A stretch of DNA of 44,633 bases, taken from positions 1 through 44,633 of the forward strand of contig JACMRL010000022.1 of NCBI GenBank assembly GCA_014376435.1, written 5' to 3'. The translations under genes and the position numbers were made by a program. Positions 1 through 9,312 of this stretch are shown here, piece after piece. The notes under the pieces were generated by a model that saw only the letters and a program-made list of their open reading frames with translations, was not told the DNA's origin and ran no database searches. Origin of the DNA: Bdellovibrio sp. (GTDB lineage Bacteria > Bdellovibrionota > Bdellovibrionia > Bdellovibrionales > Bdellovibrionaceae). Position 1 is the stretch's first letter. Each line of letters opens with the position of its first letter.

Positions 1-1292
1 ACGTTTGCTTGCGATAACTCATATTTATTTTCATAAAGTTTACTGGTCTCTTGTAATAAACGGTCGTAGTTTGAATTGCCGGCCGTAGAGCCTAATTTAA
101 TTGAATCAATAATTTGCTGAGACGTGTGAATGATATTACGTTGTACGCGAATTGTATTCATTGCTAAACGGTAATTGTCTAAAGCTAGGCGAACATCTTC
201 ACGGGCCTGATTCGTGGCTTGAGTTGTTTGTAGCTCCGCACTTTCTTGTCGGTAAGCTAATTCGTCTTTAACCGCCGATCTGTAACCACCGTCGAAAAGT
301 GGTTTGGTCCAAGTAATAAAAATAGAACGACCTGATTCTAAACGATTCTGATAGATATTACTTTCGCCGATGATCGGATTACGATCTACGCCTACGCGGC
401 CTTCTAATTTCCAAACGCCACCGTTAGAGGCTTTTTCTTTTTGATAACCCATACGAGCCGCATCGGCCGTTAAACGCTGTACGTGAATTTTCAATGAATT
501 TTGTTCAGCTTCATCTAACCACTGTGAATCTGTTTTCTCGCCGATTTTAGGGATATTTGCGTTACTAGCTGATAAATAAGTCTTGAATGAAATTTCAAAA
601 TCAGTTTCAAACTTATTTTGAGCGGCATTTCTTAATTGCGTAGCCTCGAGAACTTTAATTTGCGAACGTTGTAAATCAGCCTCGATGGGCGCTAAGGCAT
701 CTTTAGATTGTACGCCTACGTTAACCGAAGTTTGCGTTGAGTTAAAAACCTTGCGTAAGTTCGAATTTTTTTCGTTCGCCAAACGTACTTGGTCTTCTTT
801 TAAAATAAGATCTAAATAATGGTGCGCCACTAAACCCATTAATTCTTGACGGGCCTGCATTAATTGTTTTTCAGCCACTTGCGATTCAATTTCAGCCTGA
901 GAAACACCTAATTTTAATCCTTTACTATATAAGATCAAGCTCGCATTAATTCCTGCGGAAGAGCTTAAATAATTACGCGCCGTTTGGCCCATTGAAGTGT
1001 AGCCGGCGCGTGCGTTTAACTCTACTTGCGGACGATATTTAGATTTAGCTTGCTCAATACGAGTAAAAACCGCGCGGTAATTGCGGTCATTTAATAAGTA
1101 CGGAATATTTTTTTCTAAAGCTGTATCATAAACTTCTAATAAAGTTGAAGCGCGGTTATTTTCGATTTTCTCTTCGGTAACGTTTTCTCCGCGGATCGTG
1201 ACGTTATGGCTTAGTTTTAATTGCTGGGCCCAAGCAGCTGTACTTAAACAGACAGATAGGGTCGTAAATGCGATTTTGTTTTTGATTGCCAT
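1..1292 (-). CDS. TolC-family outer-membrane efflux channel (C-terminus beyond the window edge)
   Basis: The reading frame is open from the ATG at 1292 to the left edge, giving 430 complete codons; the C-terminal end is missing. The product begins with a Sec signal peptide (MAIKNKIAF..., hydrophobic core, cleavage expected after AWA at residue 22). A long helical, Gln/Ala/Asn-rich protein follows with two similar halves, the pattern of the TolC/OEP family that forms trimeric outer-membrane channels for type I secretion or RND/ABC efflux. Recognisable pieces are the ARAGYTSMGQTARNYL strand region, the QAEIESQVAEKQLMQARQEL helix, and a second-half counterpart near WTKPLFDGGYRSAV. An AGGAG Shine-Dalgarno sequence lies about 6 bases before the ATG. 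No inner-membrane or periplasmic adaptor partner is visible here; it may lie to the left. Family assignment is firm; the substrate is unknown. Confidence 0.88.
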   Translation of the reverse strand, partial: MAIKNKIAFTTLSVCLSTAAWAQQLKLSHNVTIRGENVTEEKIENNRASTLLEVYDTALEKNIPYLLNDRNYRAVFTRIEQAKSKYRPQVELNARAGYTSMGQTARNYLSSSAGINASLILYSKGLKLGVSQAEIESQVAEKQLMQARQELMGLVAHHYLDLILKEDQVRLANEKNSNLRKVFNSTQTSVNVGVQSKDALAPIEADLQRSQIKVLEATQLRNAAQNKFETDFEISFKTYLSASNANIPKIGEKTDSQWLDEAEQNSLKIHVQRLTADAARMGYQKEKASNGGVWKLEGRVGVDRNPIIGESNIYQNRLESGRSIFITWTKPLFDGGYRSAVKDELAYRQESAELQTTQATNQAREDVRLALDNYRLAMNTIRVQRNIIHTSQQIIDSIKLGSTAGNSNYDRLLQETSKLYENKYELSQAN

Positions 1293-1447
1293 CGTATTCT
1301 CCTGTTGGGTTCAATACCATATGCAATCGGCAGGTTCTTAAAATAGGGGCCGAGTGTACATTGGATTGGATTAGAGTGATTAAAGAACGATTAACTTTTA
1401 AACAGCTAACAATTCTCATCACTTATAGCTTGGCAAAAATCCTTTTA

Positions 1448-3238
1448 TTAAACGAGATTTGGTGATGTTTGGTACTGGTTTTGTCTTAAGTGAAAATTAA
1501 TTTTATTTATTAAAAGCACGCGATCAATGGGTTTAGTTAGGTAATCGTTAAAGCCCGCCTCTAAGCAACGCTCGCGATCTTCTTTCATCGCGTGCGCAGT
1601 TAAGGCAATGATCGGCCGAGAATATCTTTTTTGACGCAGCAGCCGGGTAGTTTGTAAACCGTCCAAGGTAGGCATTTGTACATCCATCAAAATCAGATCG
1701 AAATTATTTTCATCTACTTTTTGAATCGCCTCCAAACCATCCGAAGCGACTTCGATATTAGCTTGGGCGGCGATCAAGTATCTAGATATTAAATTTTGAT
1801 TATCGGGATTGTCTTCAACAATCAGAATATTTTTCCGATTGGGTATTTGTGGGAAGTCGCTGGGTTTAGTTATGGCCAATTCGGCTGGGTTCACCTTTTG
1901 AAAATCGATCACTTTTGCAGGAAGTTTTAACGAAAATCGGGTTCCAACCCCAGGCTGACTCCATTCTAGTTCCAATTCACCCCCTAATAAGCGTGCCAAA
2001 TGCCGGGACAAATTAAGTCCTAAACCGGTTCCACCGTATTTACGCGTGATCGACGCATCCGCTTGAGTAAAAGGTTTAAATAAACGTTCTTGTTCAGGTA
2101 AAGAAAGTCCCGGGCCGCTATCTTGTACTTCAAAAATTAAAAAACCTTCGCACACGTAATCTTGCGCCGGTTGGTGCTTGATAATTACTTGGATGCGGCC
2201 GGCGTCGCTAAATTTGATGGCGTTACCAATCACGTTCATTAGAATTTGACGAAGTCTTAAAGGATCTGAAGAAATGAGTGAAGGAGCTTGGCATTGCATA
2301 ACCAAATTGAGTTCTAAGCCTTTTTTCTGCGCCGTTAAGGCAAGTAGCCCCATTACATCCGTTACGGTTTGCATTGGATTAAAAGCAATTTTTTCGACTT
2401 CAATTTTGCCGGCTTCTACTTTGGTCAAATCTAGTAAGTCATCGACTAGATGTAAAAGTTGGTGACCATTTTTTCTGATTGTTTCAGCGAAATCGTGGCA
2501 TTCTTTTTCGTCTGAATTTTTGTCTAAGATAAGATCGGCGTAACCCAAAATCGCGCCAAGCGGAGTACGTAGTTCGTGACTGATGTTCGCTAAAAAAGTT
2601 GTCTTCGTCGCATTAGCCGCTTCTTCGCGGTTTAGATTATTTTGTGCAATGTCTAATTCTTGATATCGTTTGATAATTTCTTCGGCTAAATTTTTTTCTG
2701 TTTTCAAAAATTCAAATAAACAAATCATCAGTGCAGCCAACATTACCCCGTTAATTAGAAACGAAAATCCCAGACTAGGGGGTTGGCTGTTGAACGCAAG
2801 TGGAAACATCATCTCGGCGAATAGCCAAATACCAAAGTTAGCAAATGTGAATAAGCTTATGTAAAGCGGGCGCACGCGAGTTTGTATGACTAATCCTGCA
2901 ACGTATATGAGAATTAAATAACCACTAAAGAAGGGGCTGTTTGCTCCACCAGTAACTGCTAAACTTGTGACGATCGAAAACCACATCCCGGTATACAGAG
3001 GAAGCCAAATCCAGGTTGCTAAACTTTTTGTCCGTGAGAAGTAAAGAGAAGTCGCGGCACCTAAAAGCATTAATGTATCACCAACAATCACTACAGCTGG
3101 CATTTTAAAATAGATATCAAGGATTGTCGTAACACAAGCTACGAGTCCACCGTATTTGGCTAGAGCGGTATTTACACGGGCCGCACGCTGTTGTTTGCAA
3201 TGATCTAATAAATTTAAGTCTTCATTTTTTAATGGCAA
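1448..3238 (-). CDS. Membrane hybrid sensor histidine kinase with C-terminal receiver
   Basis: This is a 596-residue hybrid two-component kinase. Residues about 28-178 hold five or six hydrophobic segments with no recognised periplasmic sensor domain, so the membrane bundle is probably the sensor. A short coiled linker (180-210) leads to HisKA with the phospho-acceptor His221 in SHELRTP. The HATPase domain has the N box (NVIGNAIKF, Asn339), G1 box (DSGPG, 373-377) and G2 box (GGTGLGL, 402-408). A receiver domain (470-585) has acidic residues E475/D476, phospho-acceptor Asp519 in LMDVQMP and Lys569. Translation starts at TTG (3238), five Ts after an AGAGG; the next in-frame Met is inside the membrane region, so TTG is well supported. 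No response-regulator gene with an output domain is adjacent, so it is an orphan. It lies upstream of the tolC-like gene on the same strand, 155 bp apart. Confidence 0.93.
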   Translation of the reverse strand: MPLKNEDLNLLDHCKQQRAARVNTALAKYGGLVACVTTILDIYFKMPAVVIVGDTLMLLGAATSLYFSRTKSLATWIWLPLYTGMWFSIVTSLAVTGGANSPFFSGYLILIYVAGLVIQTRVRPLYISLFTFANFGIWLFAEMMFPLAFNSQPPSLGFSFLINGVMLAALMICLFEFLKTEKNLAEEIIKRYQELDIAQNNLNREEAANATKTTFLANISHELRTPLGAILGYADLILDKNSDEKECHDFAETIRKNGHQLLHLVDDLLDLTKVEAGKIEVEKIAFNPMQTVTDVMGLLALTAQKKGLELNLVMQCQAPSLISSDPLRLRQILMNVIGNAIKFSDAGRIQVIIKHQPAQDYVCEGFLIFEVQDSGPGLSLPEQERLFKPFTQADASITRKYGGTGLGLNLSRHLARLLGGELELEWSQPGVGTRFSLKLPAKVIDFQKVNPAELAITKPSDFPQIPNRKNILIVEDNPDNQNLISRYLIAAQANIEVASDGLEAIQKVDENNFDLILMDVQMPTLDGLQTTRLLRQKRYSRPIIALTAHAMKEDRERCLEAGFNDYLTKPIDRVLLINKINFHLRQNQYQTSPNLV

Positions 3239-3335
3239 AAAAACCTCTCGCGAAAGTTACTTTTTACTTGCTCATAAAGCAACCGGCTTAACTCGTTTTT
3301 TAGAGGTATTTGAATGATATGACGCGTGTTTATAA

Positions 3336-3366
3336 CAAAAAGACTTTTTCTTTCGAAAAAGTCCTT
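3336..3366 (-). terminator. Rho-independent terminator with a GAAA loop
   Basis: Read on the minus strand, a 9-bp perfect stem (GACTTTTTC / GAAAAAGTC) closes a GAAA tetraloop and is followed directly by a run of five Ts. It lies 56 bases after the stop of the small gene at 3422-3565 and upstream of the kinase, so it separates the two units. On the plus strand the downstream T-run is missing, so it should act in one direction only. Confidence 0.7.
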
Positions 3367-3421
3367 AAATATCCGCATACTTTTGAGCATTTGGACAATG
3401 TTATTAAGTTTATGTTAAAAT

Positions 3422-3565
3422 CTACTTACTAGAAGTTGGCTTTTGATCTTTTGAGTGTTCAAGTCTGTCACCAGCACGCGAAATAGAATTTCCCACTTTT
3501 TTTGCGCCGGCATGAGAGATTTTCTCACCGACACTTTCAACTTTATCTCCAAGTTTTTGAGTCAT
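3422..3565 (-). CDS. Small hydrophilic protein, 47 residues, unknown
   Basis: The frame encodes a short, charged, Gly/Ser/Ala-rich protein (MTQKLGDKVESVGEKI...) with quasi-repeated segments: KLGDKVESVGEKI, then KKVGNSISRAGDRL. This suggests one or two amphipathic helices. There is no signal peptide and no membrane segment. The ATG at 3565 is chosen. An upstream in-frame TTG at 3667 would add 34 residues but has no convincing ribosome binding site. A terminator hairpin follows the gene, which supports a real transcription unit. I do not recognise a family. The resemblance to small stress-type or CsbD-like amphipathic proteins is only in general composition. Confidence 0.45.
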   Translation of the reverse strand: MTQKLGDKVESVGEKISHAGAKKVGNSISRAGDRLEHSKDQKPTSSK

Positions 3566-3752
3566 CGTTTCTTTTTTTAAGCTGTTTTTCACAAATTCTC
3601 CGTTTTGTATGTTTTTGGCTGAACAAAGTTCGCCTTCGATTAGTCTGTATTTCAATTCAAGTTCCAACTTTAAAAATGGTTAAAAGGTATCTGAGATTAT
3701 TTTCTCAGGATTTATTCCCCTAAAATTTTTCGAATGGGTGAGCTTTCCCTAG

Positions 3753-5903
3753 ATGGACACAGCGTGTGGAATTCGTTATAGTAAGAAGATGGAAAAGACG
3801 ACGCTGCCGCCAAAATATTATCTAGATCATTTTGCGGAATTTACTAGTTTTTTAAAAAATAAATACCAGCATCTTTTTCAATTCGAGCATACCGACTTTT
3901 TGCAAAAATTTGAAGATCTTAGTGAAGATGCCCGCTGCGTTTACGTAAGAATGTCAAATCGGAAAGGACGTGTTTTTCACGTAGGTGATTTACATTACGA
4001 GGAGATTAACGATGCAATGGGTGCGGTTACGGAACTCATCAAGAACAATTTTGCTTCGGCGCCAACGCGCACTGATTTAAATGAGATTTTAAATTTTCTA
4101 GGTAAACCTGAATTGGTCCATTTACTTACAAGCGCAAAAGCTGATTTCAAAAAAAGTTGCAAAAAAAGTGAGCTTGTAGAGCTTGCGAAAATGAAAATAG
4201 AATTTTCAGATCTGCAAACCGCCGATTTTTTTAATCAGTTAGTCGTACAAAATAAAAATAATGAGCTTCAATATTTGTCTTTTTTATATTTTGGCGAAAT
4301 TCGTAAAAATTTAGCAATTTACACGTTACGTGATCTGGGTATACGTGAAGCCAACGGTAAAAAACAAGAGTTCAAGGCGCGTTTTATCTCTAAAGAGGAA
4401 GCCTATAGTCACTATTTTTATGCCCAACTGAACGAAGGTGATTTAGCGGATGTGCCCCACGCTAGTTGGCCTTTAGTGGTTGATGCACACACCAAACAAC
4501 TGCGCGGTGAAGCTTTACTAAGCCGCGCTTCCCAAGCCGAGGCCGATGGCCAATTTGTAGCGGCGCTAGAACTTTTTGCGGCGGCCCACGTTCATCCGGC
4601 ACGCGAGCGTCAAGTCCGCTTATTGATGAAGTTAGAAGAAAAAGATTTAGGCCTGCAAGTATTAAATCAAATTTTTGAGATGCCCTACAGCACAGAAGAG
4701 CTTATTTTTGCGGAAGATTTTTTAGAAAGAAAGTTTAAAAAAAAACGCACGAGTTGTCTAACAGATGTTTTACGTAATGCCGAAGAAATTTGGTTAGACG
4801 AAGCTTACTACCGTAAACCAGAGAACGGCGCCCTGGATCATTTCCGTAATCAAGGTTTTACGGCCTATCATGCAGAAAATTATTTATGGAGTTCGTTATT
4901 TGGTTTATTATTTTGGGATGAGCTATTTGAAAGCGATCAGGCCGCTATTTTTAATGCATTCGAACGTAGGTCGGTAACTTTAATTGGTTCAAATTTCTAC
5001 GAACAAAATAAACTACCGATTGAAAATACTTTAGCTCAACTAGATCGGCCCGAACAGGCGATTAAATTAGTTCTAAAGTCGATGCTAAAAAACCAAGGCG
5101 TAGCGAATCAGATTTTTCAGTGGCACCCCAGCACAGCGGAAATTTTAGTAGAGTTTTTAAAGGCGGCCGACGCAAAAGCCCTGGTTAAGGTCTTACGTGT
5201 TCTAACACAGGATTACGATATGCGAAGAACGGGCTTCCCTGATATTGTAACAATTAAAGATGGAAAAGTTCATTTCTACGAAATTAAAGCCGAAGGGGAT
5301 CAATTAAAAAGTCATCAGTTGAATCAGCTAAAACTTTTGAAAGACTCGGGCTTTGCGGTCGATTTACTTAAAGTAAAATGGGCATACAATCCTCAGCAAG
5401 TTTACGTGGTGGTCGACGTGGAAACTACCGGCGGACGCGCAGACTTTCACCGACTAACTGAAATAGGTGCGTTGAAAGTACAAAATGGAAAAGTGATCGA
5501 TCAGTTTCAAACTTTGATCAATCCGGGGCGTCCAATTCCGCGCCACATTACACAACTAACGGGCATTACGAATGAAATGGTAAAAGATGCGCCCCGCTTT
5601 AGTGAAGTGGCTGAAAAATTTGAAGAGTTTTCAAAAAATGCAATTTTTGCGGCCCATTTTGCTAGATTTGATTATTCGTTTATTCAATCAGAATACCGCC
5701 GGCTCGATATCAATTATGTGCGGCCCACATTTTGTACCTGTGCTCAAACGCGCAAATATTTTCCTGGTTTAGATTCATATAAATTATCAAGCATTAGTAA
5801 ACATTTTGGCATATCGCTTACGAATCATCATCGCGCTTTATGCGATGCTCAGGCGGCCACCGAAATTCTTTTCAAAATTCAACAAAAACGCGCGCAAAAA
5901 TAA
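3753..5903 (+). CDS. FAN1-like VRR-NUC nuclease fused to a DEDDh 3'-5' exonuclease
   Basis: This 716-residue protein joins two nucleases. Residues about 20-545 match FAN1 layout: an N-terminal DNA-binding/SAP-like region, a helical TPR-like region (260-450) with the FAN1 signature FGLLFWDELF (383-392), and a C-terminal VRR-NUC domain. The PD-(D/E)XK residues are Asp497 (GFPD), Glu510 and Lys512 (YEIK). FAN1 enzymes are structure-specific 5' flap endo/exonucleases that unhook interstrand crosslinks. Residues 550-710 form a DnaQ-like DEDDh domain: Asp555 and Glu557 (VVDVETTG), Asp640 (FARFD), His693 and Asp698 (HHRALCD). Both active sites look intact. The start is uncertain between ATG 3753 and ATG 3789; neither has a strong Shine-Dalgarno. 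It is followed by the OPT transporter after 57 bp. Domain calls are firm; joint function in crosslink or end processing is inferred. Confidence 0.88.
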   Translation: MDTACGIRYSKKMEKTTLPPKYYLDHFAEFTSFLKNKYQHLFQFEHTDFLQKFEDLSEDARCVYVRMSNRKGRVFHVGDLHYEEINDAMGAVTELIKNNFASAPTRTDLNEILNFLGKPELVHLLTSAKADFKKSCKKSELVELAKMKIEFSDLQTADFFNQLVVQNKNNELQYLSFLYFGEIRKNLAIYTLRDLGIREANGKKQEFKARFISKEEAYSHYFYAQLNEGDLADVPHASWPLVVDAHTKQLRGEALLSRASQAEADGQFVAALELFAAAHVHPARERQVRLLMKLEEKDLGLQVLNQIFEMPYSTEELIFAEDFLERKFKKKRTSCLTDVLRNAEEIWLDEAYYRKPENGALDHFRNQGFTAYHAENYLWSSLFGLLFWDELFESDQAAIFNAFERRSVTLIGSNFYEQNKLPIENTLAQLDRPEQAIKLVLKSMLKNQGVANQIFQWHPSTAEILVEFLKAADAKALVKVLRVLTQDYDMRRTGFPDIVTIKDGKVHFYEIKAEGDQLKSHQLNQLKLLKDSGFAVDLLKVKWAYNPQQVYVVVDVETTGGRADFHRLTEIGALKVQNGKVIDQFQTLINPGRPIPRHITQLTGITNEMVKDAPRFSEVAEKFEEFSKNAIFAAHFARFDYSFIQSEYRRLDINYVRPTFCTCAQTRKYFPGLDSYKLSSISKHFGISLTNHHRALCDAQAATEILFKIQQKRAQK

Positions 5904-5960
5904 ATCTTCTTTTGCAATTAAATTAGCCCGCGGGCATGATCAAAATTCCGGAGGTTTTCT

Positions 5961-7847
5961 ATGGCGCACAAAGGTATTCAAGAACTATCTGAAGAGCAAA
6001 TTCACGACATGAGTCTGGAGCAAAAAGATGACTGGTGGCTTAAAAATATTTACCAAGGCCATATGCCGCAACTTAATTTTCGTTCGGCGATCACCGGAAT
6101 GTTACTGGGCGGGGTATTGTGCTTAACAAATTTATATGTGGGAATAAAAACTGGCTGGACTTTGGGTGTTGGGATCACTTCGGTGATTTTATCTTTTGCC
6201 ATTTTTAAAGTCTTAGCAAAATTTAAAATCGGTAAAGAAATGACGATTCTTGAAAACAACGCCATGCAATCGATTGCCACCAGTGCGGGTTACATGACGG
6301 CACCGTTAATGGCCTCGATCCCGGCGTATATGATGGTCACGGGACAAGTCATCCCGATGTGGCAAACTTTTTGGTGGATTATCGTATTATCTTTATTGGG
6401 CGTATTATTCGCTTTTCCTCTGAAAAAGCGTTTTATTAACGACGAGCAAATGCCTTTTCCTGAAGGCCGCGCGGCCGGTATCGTTTTAGATAATTTACAT
6501 TCAGACGATGCACGTGCGGGTTTATTTAAAGCTAAAATTTTAATGTACGGGGCGGGAATTTCTGGCCTCATTGAACTTTTACGTAATGAAAAAATAATGT
6601 CGCTGTTAAAACTGAAATTTTTAAGTCTTCCCGAAAACTGGGACGACTTTATTTATAAAGTTGCAACGCCCAAGATTTTGGATACGCCACTTAAAGATTT
6701 AACTATTCAGATGGAAACCTCGATCGTGATGATGGCGACTGGTGGCCTGATGAATATGAAAACCGCGATGTCACTTTTGCTGGGTGGATTCGTAAATTAC
6801 TTTTTACTAGCACCTTATTTGATTCAAACCGGAGTGATTGCCGGAGCAGGGTTTAAAAATATCACGATGTGGTCTTTGTGGGGTGGCGCAGCCATGATGA
6901 CGACCGCATCGTTATATTCTTTTTTCGCAAAACCCGGAATGATTATCGACTCTTTTAAAAAGATGTTCAAAAAAACCGATAGAAAAGTTCACGACCCTTT
7001 AAAAGACATTGAACTTCCTACTTGGATATCGATCGTGGGTATTCCAATCATTGGCGGCATCACCGTGTATTTAGGTCACCAGTGGTTTGGAATTCACTAT
7101 GTCTTAGGTTTAATTGCGATCCCCTTGGTTTTTGTATTTACGTTAATTGCGGTAACGGCGACGGGTTTAACCGCAATTACTCCGGGCGGCGCGCTGGGTA
7201 AGATTACGCAAATTACATACAGTGTTTTATCTCCGGGAAATATTTCGACCAATTTAATGACGGCGGGAATTACTTCAGAAGTTTCTTTAAACGCCAGTAA
7301 TTTATTAATGGATATTAAACCTTCGTATATGCTGGGCGGAAAACCTAGGCATCAAGCTTTAGGTCACGTTCTTGGAGTTTTTGCGGGAGCGCTGATTGCG
7401 GTACCGGTTTTTTATTCTTTATTTCATAATGATATTTCTTTATTTACGACCAATAAATTACCTTTGCCGGGTGCTGCAATTTGGAAAGCCGTGGCGGAAG
7501 TATTAACGAAGGGTTTAAATACTCTTCATCCTTCGGCACAGTACGCAGTATTAGTCGGGGCGGTTCTGGGAATTATTCTCGAGATATTGAATAAAAGATC
7601 AAAAGGAAAATTTCCGTTTTCCGCGGTGGGCTTAGGGCTTTCATTTGTCCTGCAATTTACAAATTCTTTAGCGATGGCGATGGGCGCGCTTATTTTTTGG
7701 ATTGCACGTACCCAAATTAAAGATCATAAAAGTACTTCGTATAAAGTCTTAGTCGATAACCAAGAAACTTTGTGTGCCGGGGTTATCGCCGGCGGATCAA
7801 TCATTGGAATTATTTTAATTATTTTAGAAAATGTAGTTCTGGTTTAA
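5961..7847 (+). CDS. OPT-family oligopeptide transporter
   Basis: This is a 628-residue polytopic inner-membrane protein with about 14-16 hydrophobic segments. It carries the motif PFPEGRAAGIVL (about residues 168-179), typical of the bacterial branch of the oligopeptide transporter (OPT) superfamily, and a Gly/Met-rich repeat of that motif's fold later in the chain. OPT proteins are secondary carriers taking up small peptides or metal chelates; the substrate here cannot be deduced. The start ATG is preceded by GGAGG at good spacing. The N-terminal 35 residues are hydrophilic and cytoplasmic. The next gene is convergent, with a 7-bp gap. Import of peptides would suit a proteolytic or predatory lifestyle, but that is inference. 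Confidence 0.9.
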   Translation: MAHKGIQELSEEQIHDMSLEQKDDWWLKNIYQGHMPQLNFRSAITGMLLGGVLCLTNLYVGIKTGWTLGVGITSVILSFAIFKVLAKFKIGKEMTILENNAMQSIATSAGYMTAPLMASIPAYMMVTGQVIPMWQTFWWIIVLSLLGVLFAFPLKKRFINDEQMPFPEGRAAGIVLDNLHSDDARAGLFKAKILMYGAGISGLIELLRNEKIMSLLKLKFLSLPENWDDFIYKVATPKILDTPLKDLTIQMETSIVMMATGGLMNMKTAMSLLLGGFVNYFLLAPYLIQTGVIAGAGFKNITMWSLWGGAAMMTTASLYSFFAKPGMIIDSFKKMFKKTDRKVHDPLKDIELPTWISIVGIPIIGGITVYLGHQWFGIHYVLGLIAIPLVFVFTLIAVTATGLTAITPGGALGKITQITYSVLSPGNISTNLMTAGITSEVSLNASNLLMDIKPSYMLGGKPRHQALGHVLGVFAGALIAVPVFYSLFHNDISLFTTNKLPLPGAAIWKAVAEVLTKGLNTLHPSAQYAVLVGAVLGIILEILNKRSKGKFPFSAVGLGLSFVLQFTNSLAMAMGALIFWIARTQIKDHKSTSYKVLVDNQETLCAGVIAGGSIIGIILIILENVVLV

Positions 7848-7854
7848 GTTAGCG

Positions 7855-8304
7855 TCATTTAAGGGTAGTCTCGGGGGCATAGCTTCGAACTTTATCTTTG
7901 TAAGCAGACGGCGATTTACACTGGGCCCGACAGTACTTAATGCGTTCTAGCATCGCTGCTGAAAGCTCGTCATGGTAAACACCGTAAGATTCAATATAAA
8001 GTCCGCGGATATTGTGTTTATCGCACGTGATTGCATAAAGGATAGATTGATCACTTGGGTCTGATGAATTTTCAAATCTAAAAATTTCGTCAATAAAAAA
8101 ATCTTTAGGATAAAGCGTATACTTACCTGATTGGCAAGTTAGGTGGTCATATCCAGGAACTAGATTTTCGGTGTAACCACCACTTTGTAATGTGGTGATC
8201 GTATCTGATAAGCAAAGCATAAAGCCAGTACCCGCTTTCATTTGGTCATCATCAAGTTTTGTTCTAAGTCTTAATATTTTTTTAAATAAAGTAGATAATG
8301 TCAT
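7855..8304 (-). CDS. Hypothetical protein, 149 residues
   Basis: The product has no signal peptide and no membrane segment. The first 20 residues are basic (FKKILRLRTK), and the rest is a compact, mixed alpha/beta-looking sequence with six cysteines, including CRAQC near residues 125-129. I recognise no family. The start ATG at 8304 is only weakly supported: its 5' side holds overlapping palindromes (TGATCA and GATATC, about 8308-8320) instead of a clear Shine-Dalgarno. The gene converges on the OPT transporter with 7 bp between the stops, leaving no room for a separate terminator. Confidence 0.6.
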   Translation of the reverse strand: MTLSTLFKKILRLRTKLDDDQMKAGTGFMLCLSDTITTLQSGGYTENLVPGYDHLTCQSGKYTLYPKDFFIDEIFRFENSSDPSDQSILYAITCDKHNIRGLYIESYGVYHDELSAAMLERIKYCRAQCKSPSAYKDKVRSYAPETTLK

Positions 8305-8392
8305 AAATGATCATGATATCAAAAATTATGCCCAACGCCAGATAACCACAGACGGCTAAATTCTTGATTAGTTAAGGAAAAATTCCTCAAAG

Positions 8393-8806
8393 CTATTTTA
8401 AATTAAGTTCAATACGTAATTGGCTTGAGTCATTTTTAAAGCCTAAATAGCCAACAATTTTTTTAGTATGGGCGCTTTGATCAACGGTTAACCAAGTTGA
8501 TTGAGTGTGAGTTTCTTTGAGCGTCTTAATCTCGTCGGCCCAGAAATGAAATTCAAAAGTCGTTTCGTTTGGGCGCAAATATTCATACAAAAAAACATGT
8601 AAATTAAAAGTGTAACCGTTGCAGCTTACAACCCAGTCGTGGGGTTGTTTCGATTTTTCATGGGTGCAATCATACCAATAACTACCATCACTGGATAAGT
8701 AATCTAAAGAAATTTGCGCGGCTTGAAATTCTTTGGCCGCCACTTGTGCTGGGCTGTTTATAGAAAAAGTTGCAACTAATAAAGCGATTAAAAAAAATTG
8801 AGTCAT
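8393..8806 (-). CDS. Secreted or periplasmic hypothetical protein, 137 residues
   Basis: Residues 1-24 form a Sec signal peptide (MTQFFLIALLVATF..., cleavage expected near VAA-KE). The mature part is about 113 residues, rich in aromatic residues (YWYDC, FEFHFWAD) and beta-strand-like, with two cysteines (YDC and VSC) placed for a disulfide. That fits a small periplasmic or surface beta-sandwich. A GAGGG Shine-Dalgarno precedes the ATG by 7 bases. No known family is recognised. It is divergent from the secreted protein gene at 8957. Confidence 0.7.
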   Translation of the reverse strand: MTQFFLIALLVATFSINSPAQVAAKEFQAAQISLDYLSSDGSYWYDCTHEKSKQPHDWVVSCNGYTFNLHVFLYEYLRPNETTFEFHFWADEIKTLKETHTQSTWLTVDQSAHTKKIVGYLGFKNDSSQLRIELNLK

Positions 8807-8956
8807 CGTAAAGCCCTCGTTTAGGTAAAGCTTAGCATTTTAAATAAGGCTGACCAATAAAATATGTCTTAATCTGAGATTTTATAGATTCAGCTCGAGG
8901 TCCAGTTTGTATTGTCCGATAAGCAAATATTCGACGACTATTAAAAGGATCGCCAA

Positions 8957-9310
8957 ATGCTTAAAAATATAATCTTAAGTCTATTTGTGATTTCAGTATT
9001 TGCTCTAACGGCCTTAGCTAAAGCTGCGCGTGAAGATGCTGCATCTAGCGAGGTCGTGAAGAGCGAGATTAAGCGCCTGATCACGGCCAATGCAGATGAT
9101 ACTACAAATAAAAATATCAAAAAAGAATTAGAGCATTACTTTAGTAGTGCAGTCTATGCGTTCAAAAAAGTCGGAGAAAATTACAAATTTGAAATTAAAG
9201 GTAAATTTACTGAAGAACAACGGGCGATTGATCGTTGCCAAGGCGACGTGATCGCGGAGGAAGATAGTGCTTCAGGTTGGAAAGTTGAATTAGATAACTG
9301 CAATTTCTAA
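8957..9310 (+). CDS. Secreted or periplasmic hypothetical protein, 117 residues
   Basis: A signal peptide (MLKNIILSLFVISVFALTALA, cleavage near residue 21) precedes a small hydrophilic mature protein of about 95 residues. A charged helical first half (EVVKSEIKRLI, KNIKKELEHY) is followed by a beta-rich second half (FEIKGKFTEEQ, WKVELDNC) with two cysteines near the C-terminus that could pair. An AGGAT Shine-Dalgarno lies 7 bases before the ATG. Its stop is only 2 bp from the stop of the convergent small gene. No family recognised; export is the only firm inference. Confidence 0.68.
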   Translation: MLKNIILSLFVISVFALTALAKAAREDAASSEVVKSEIKRLITANADDTTNKNIKKELEHYFSSAVYAFKKVGENYKFEIKGKFTEEQRAIDRCQGDVIAEEDSASGWKVELDNCNF

Positions 9311-9312
9311 TA

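Noticed and set aside
3753..7847. Nuclease plus OPT transporter as a defence or toxin system
   Set aside because: Both belong to housekeeping-type families, are separated by 57 bp with an independent ribosome binding site, and no recombinase, toxin or immunity gene is near.
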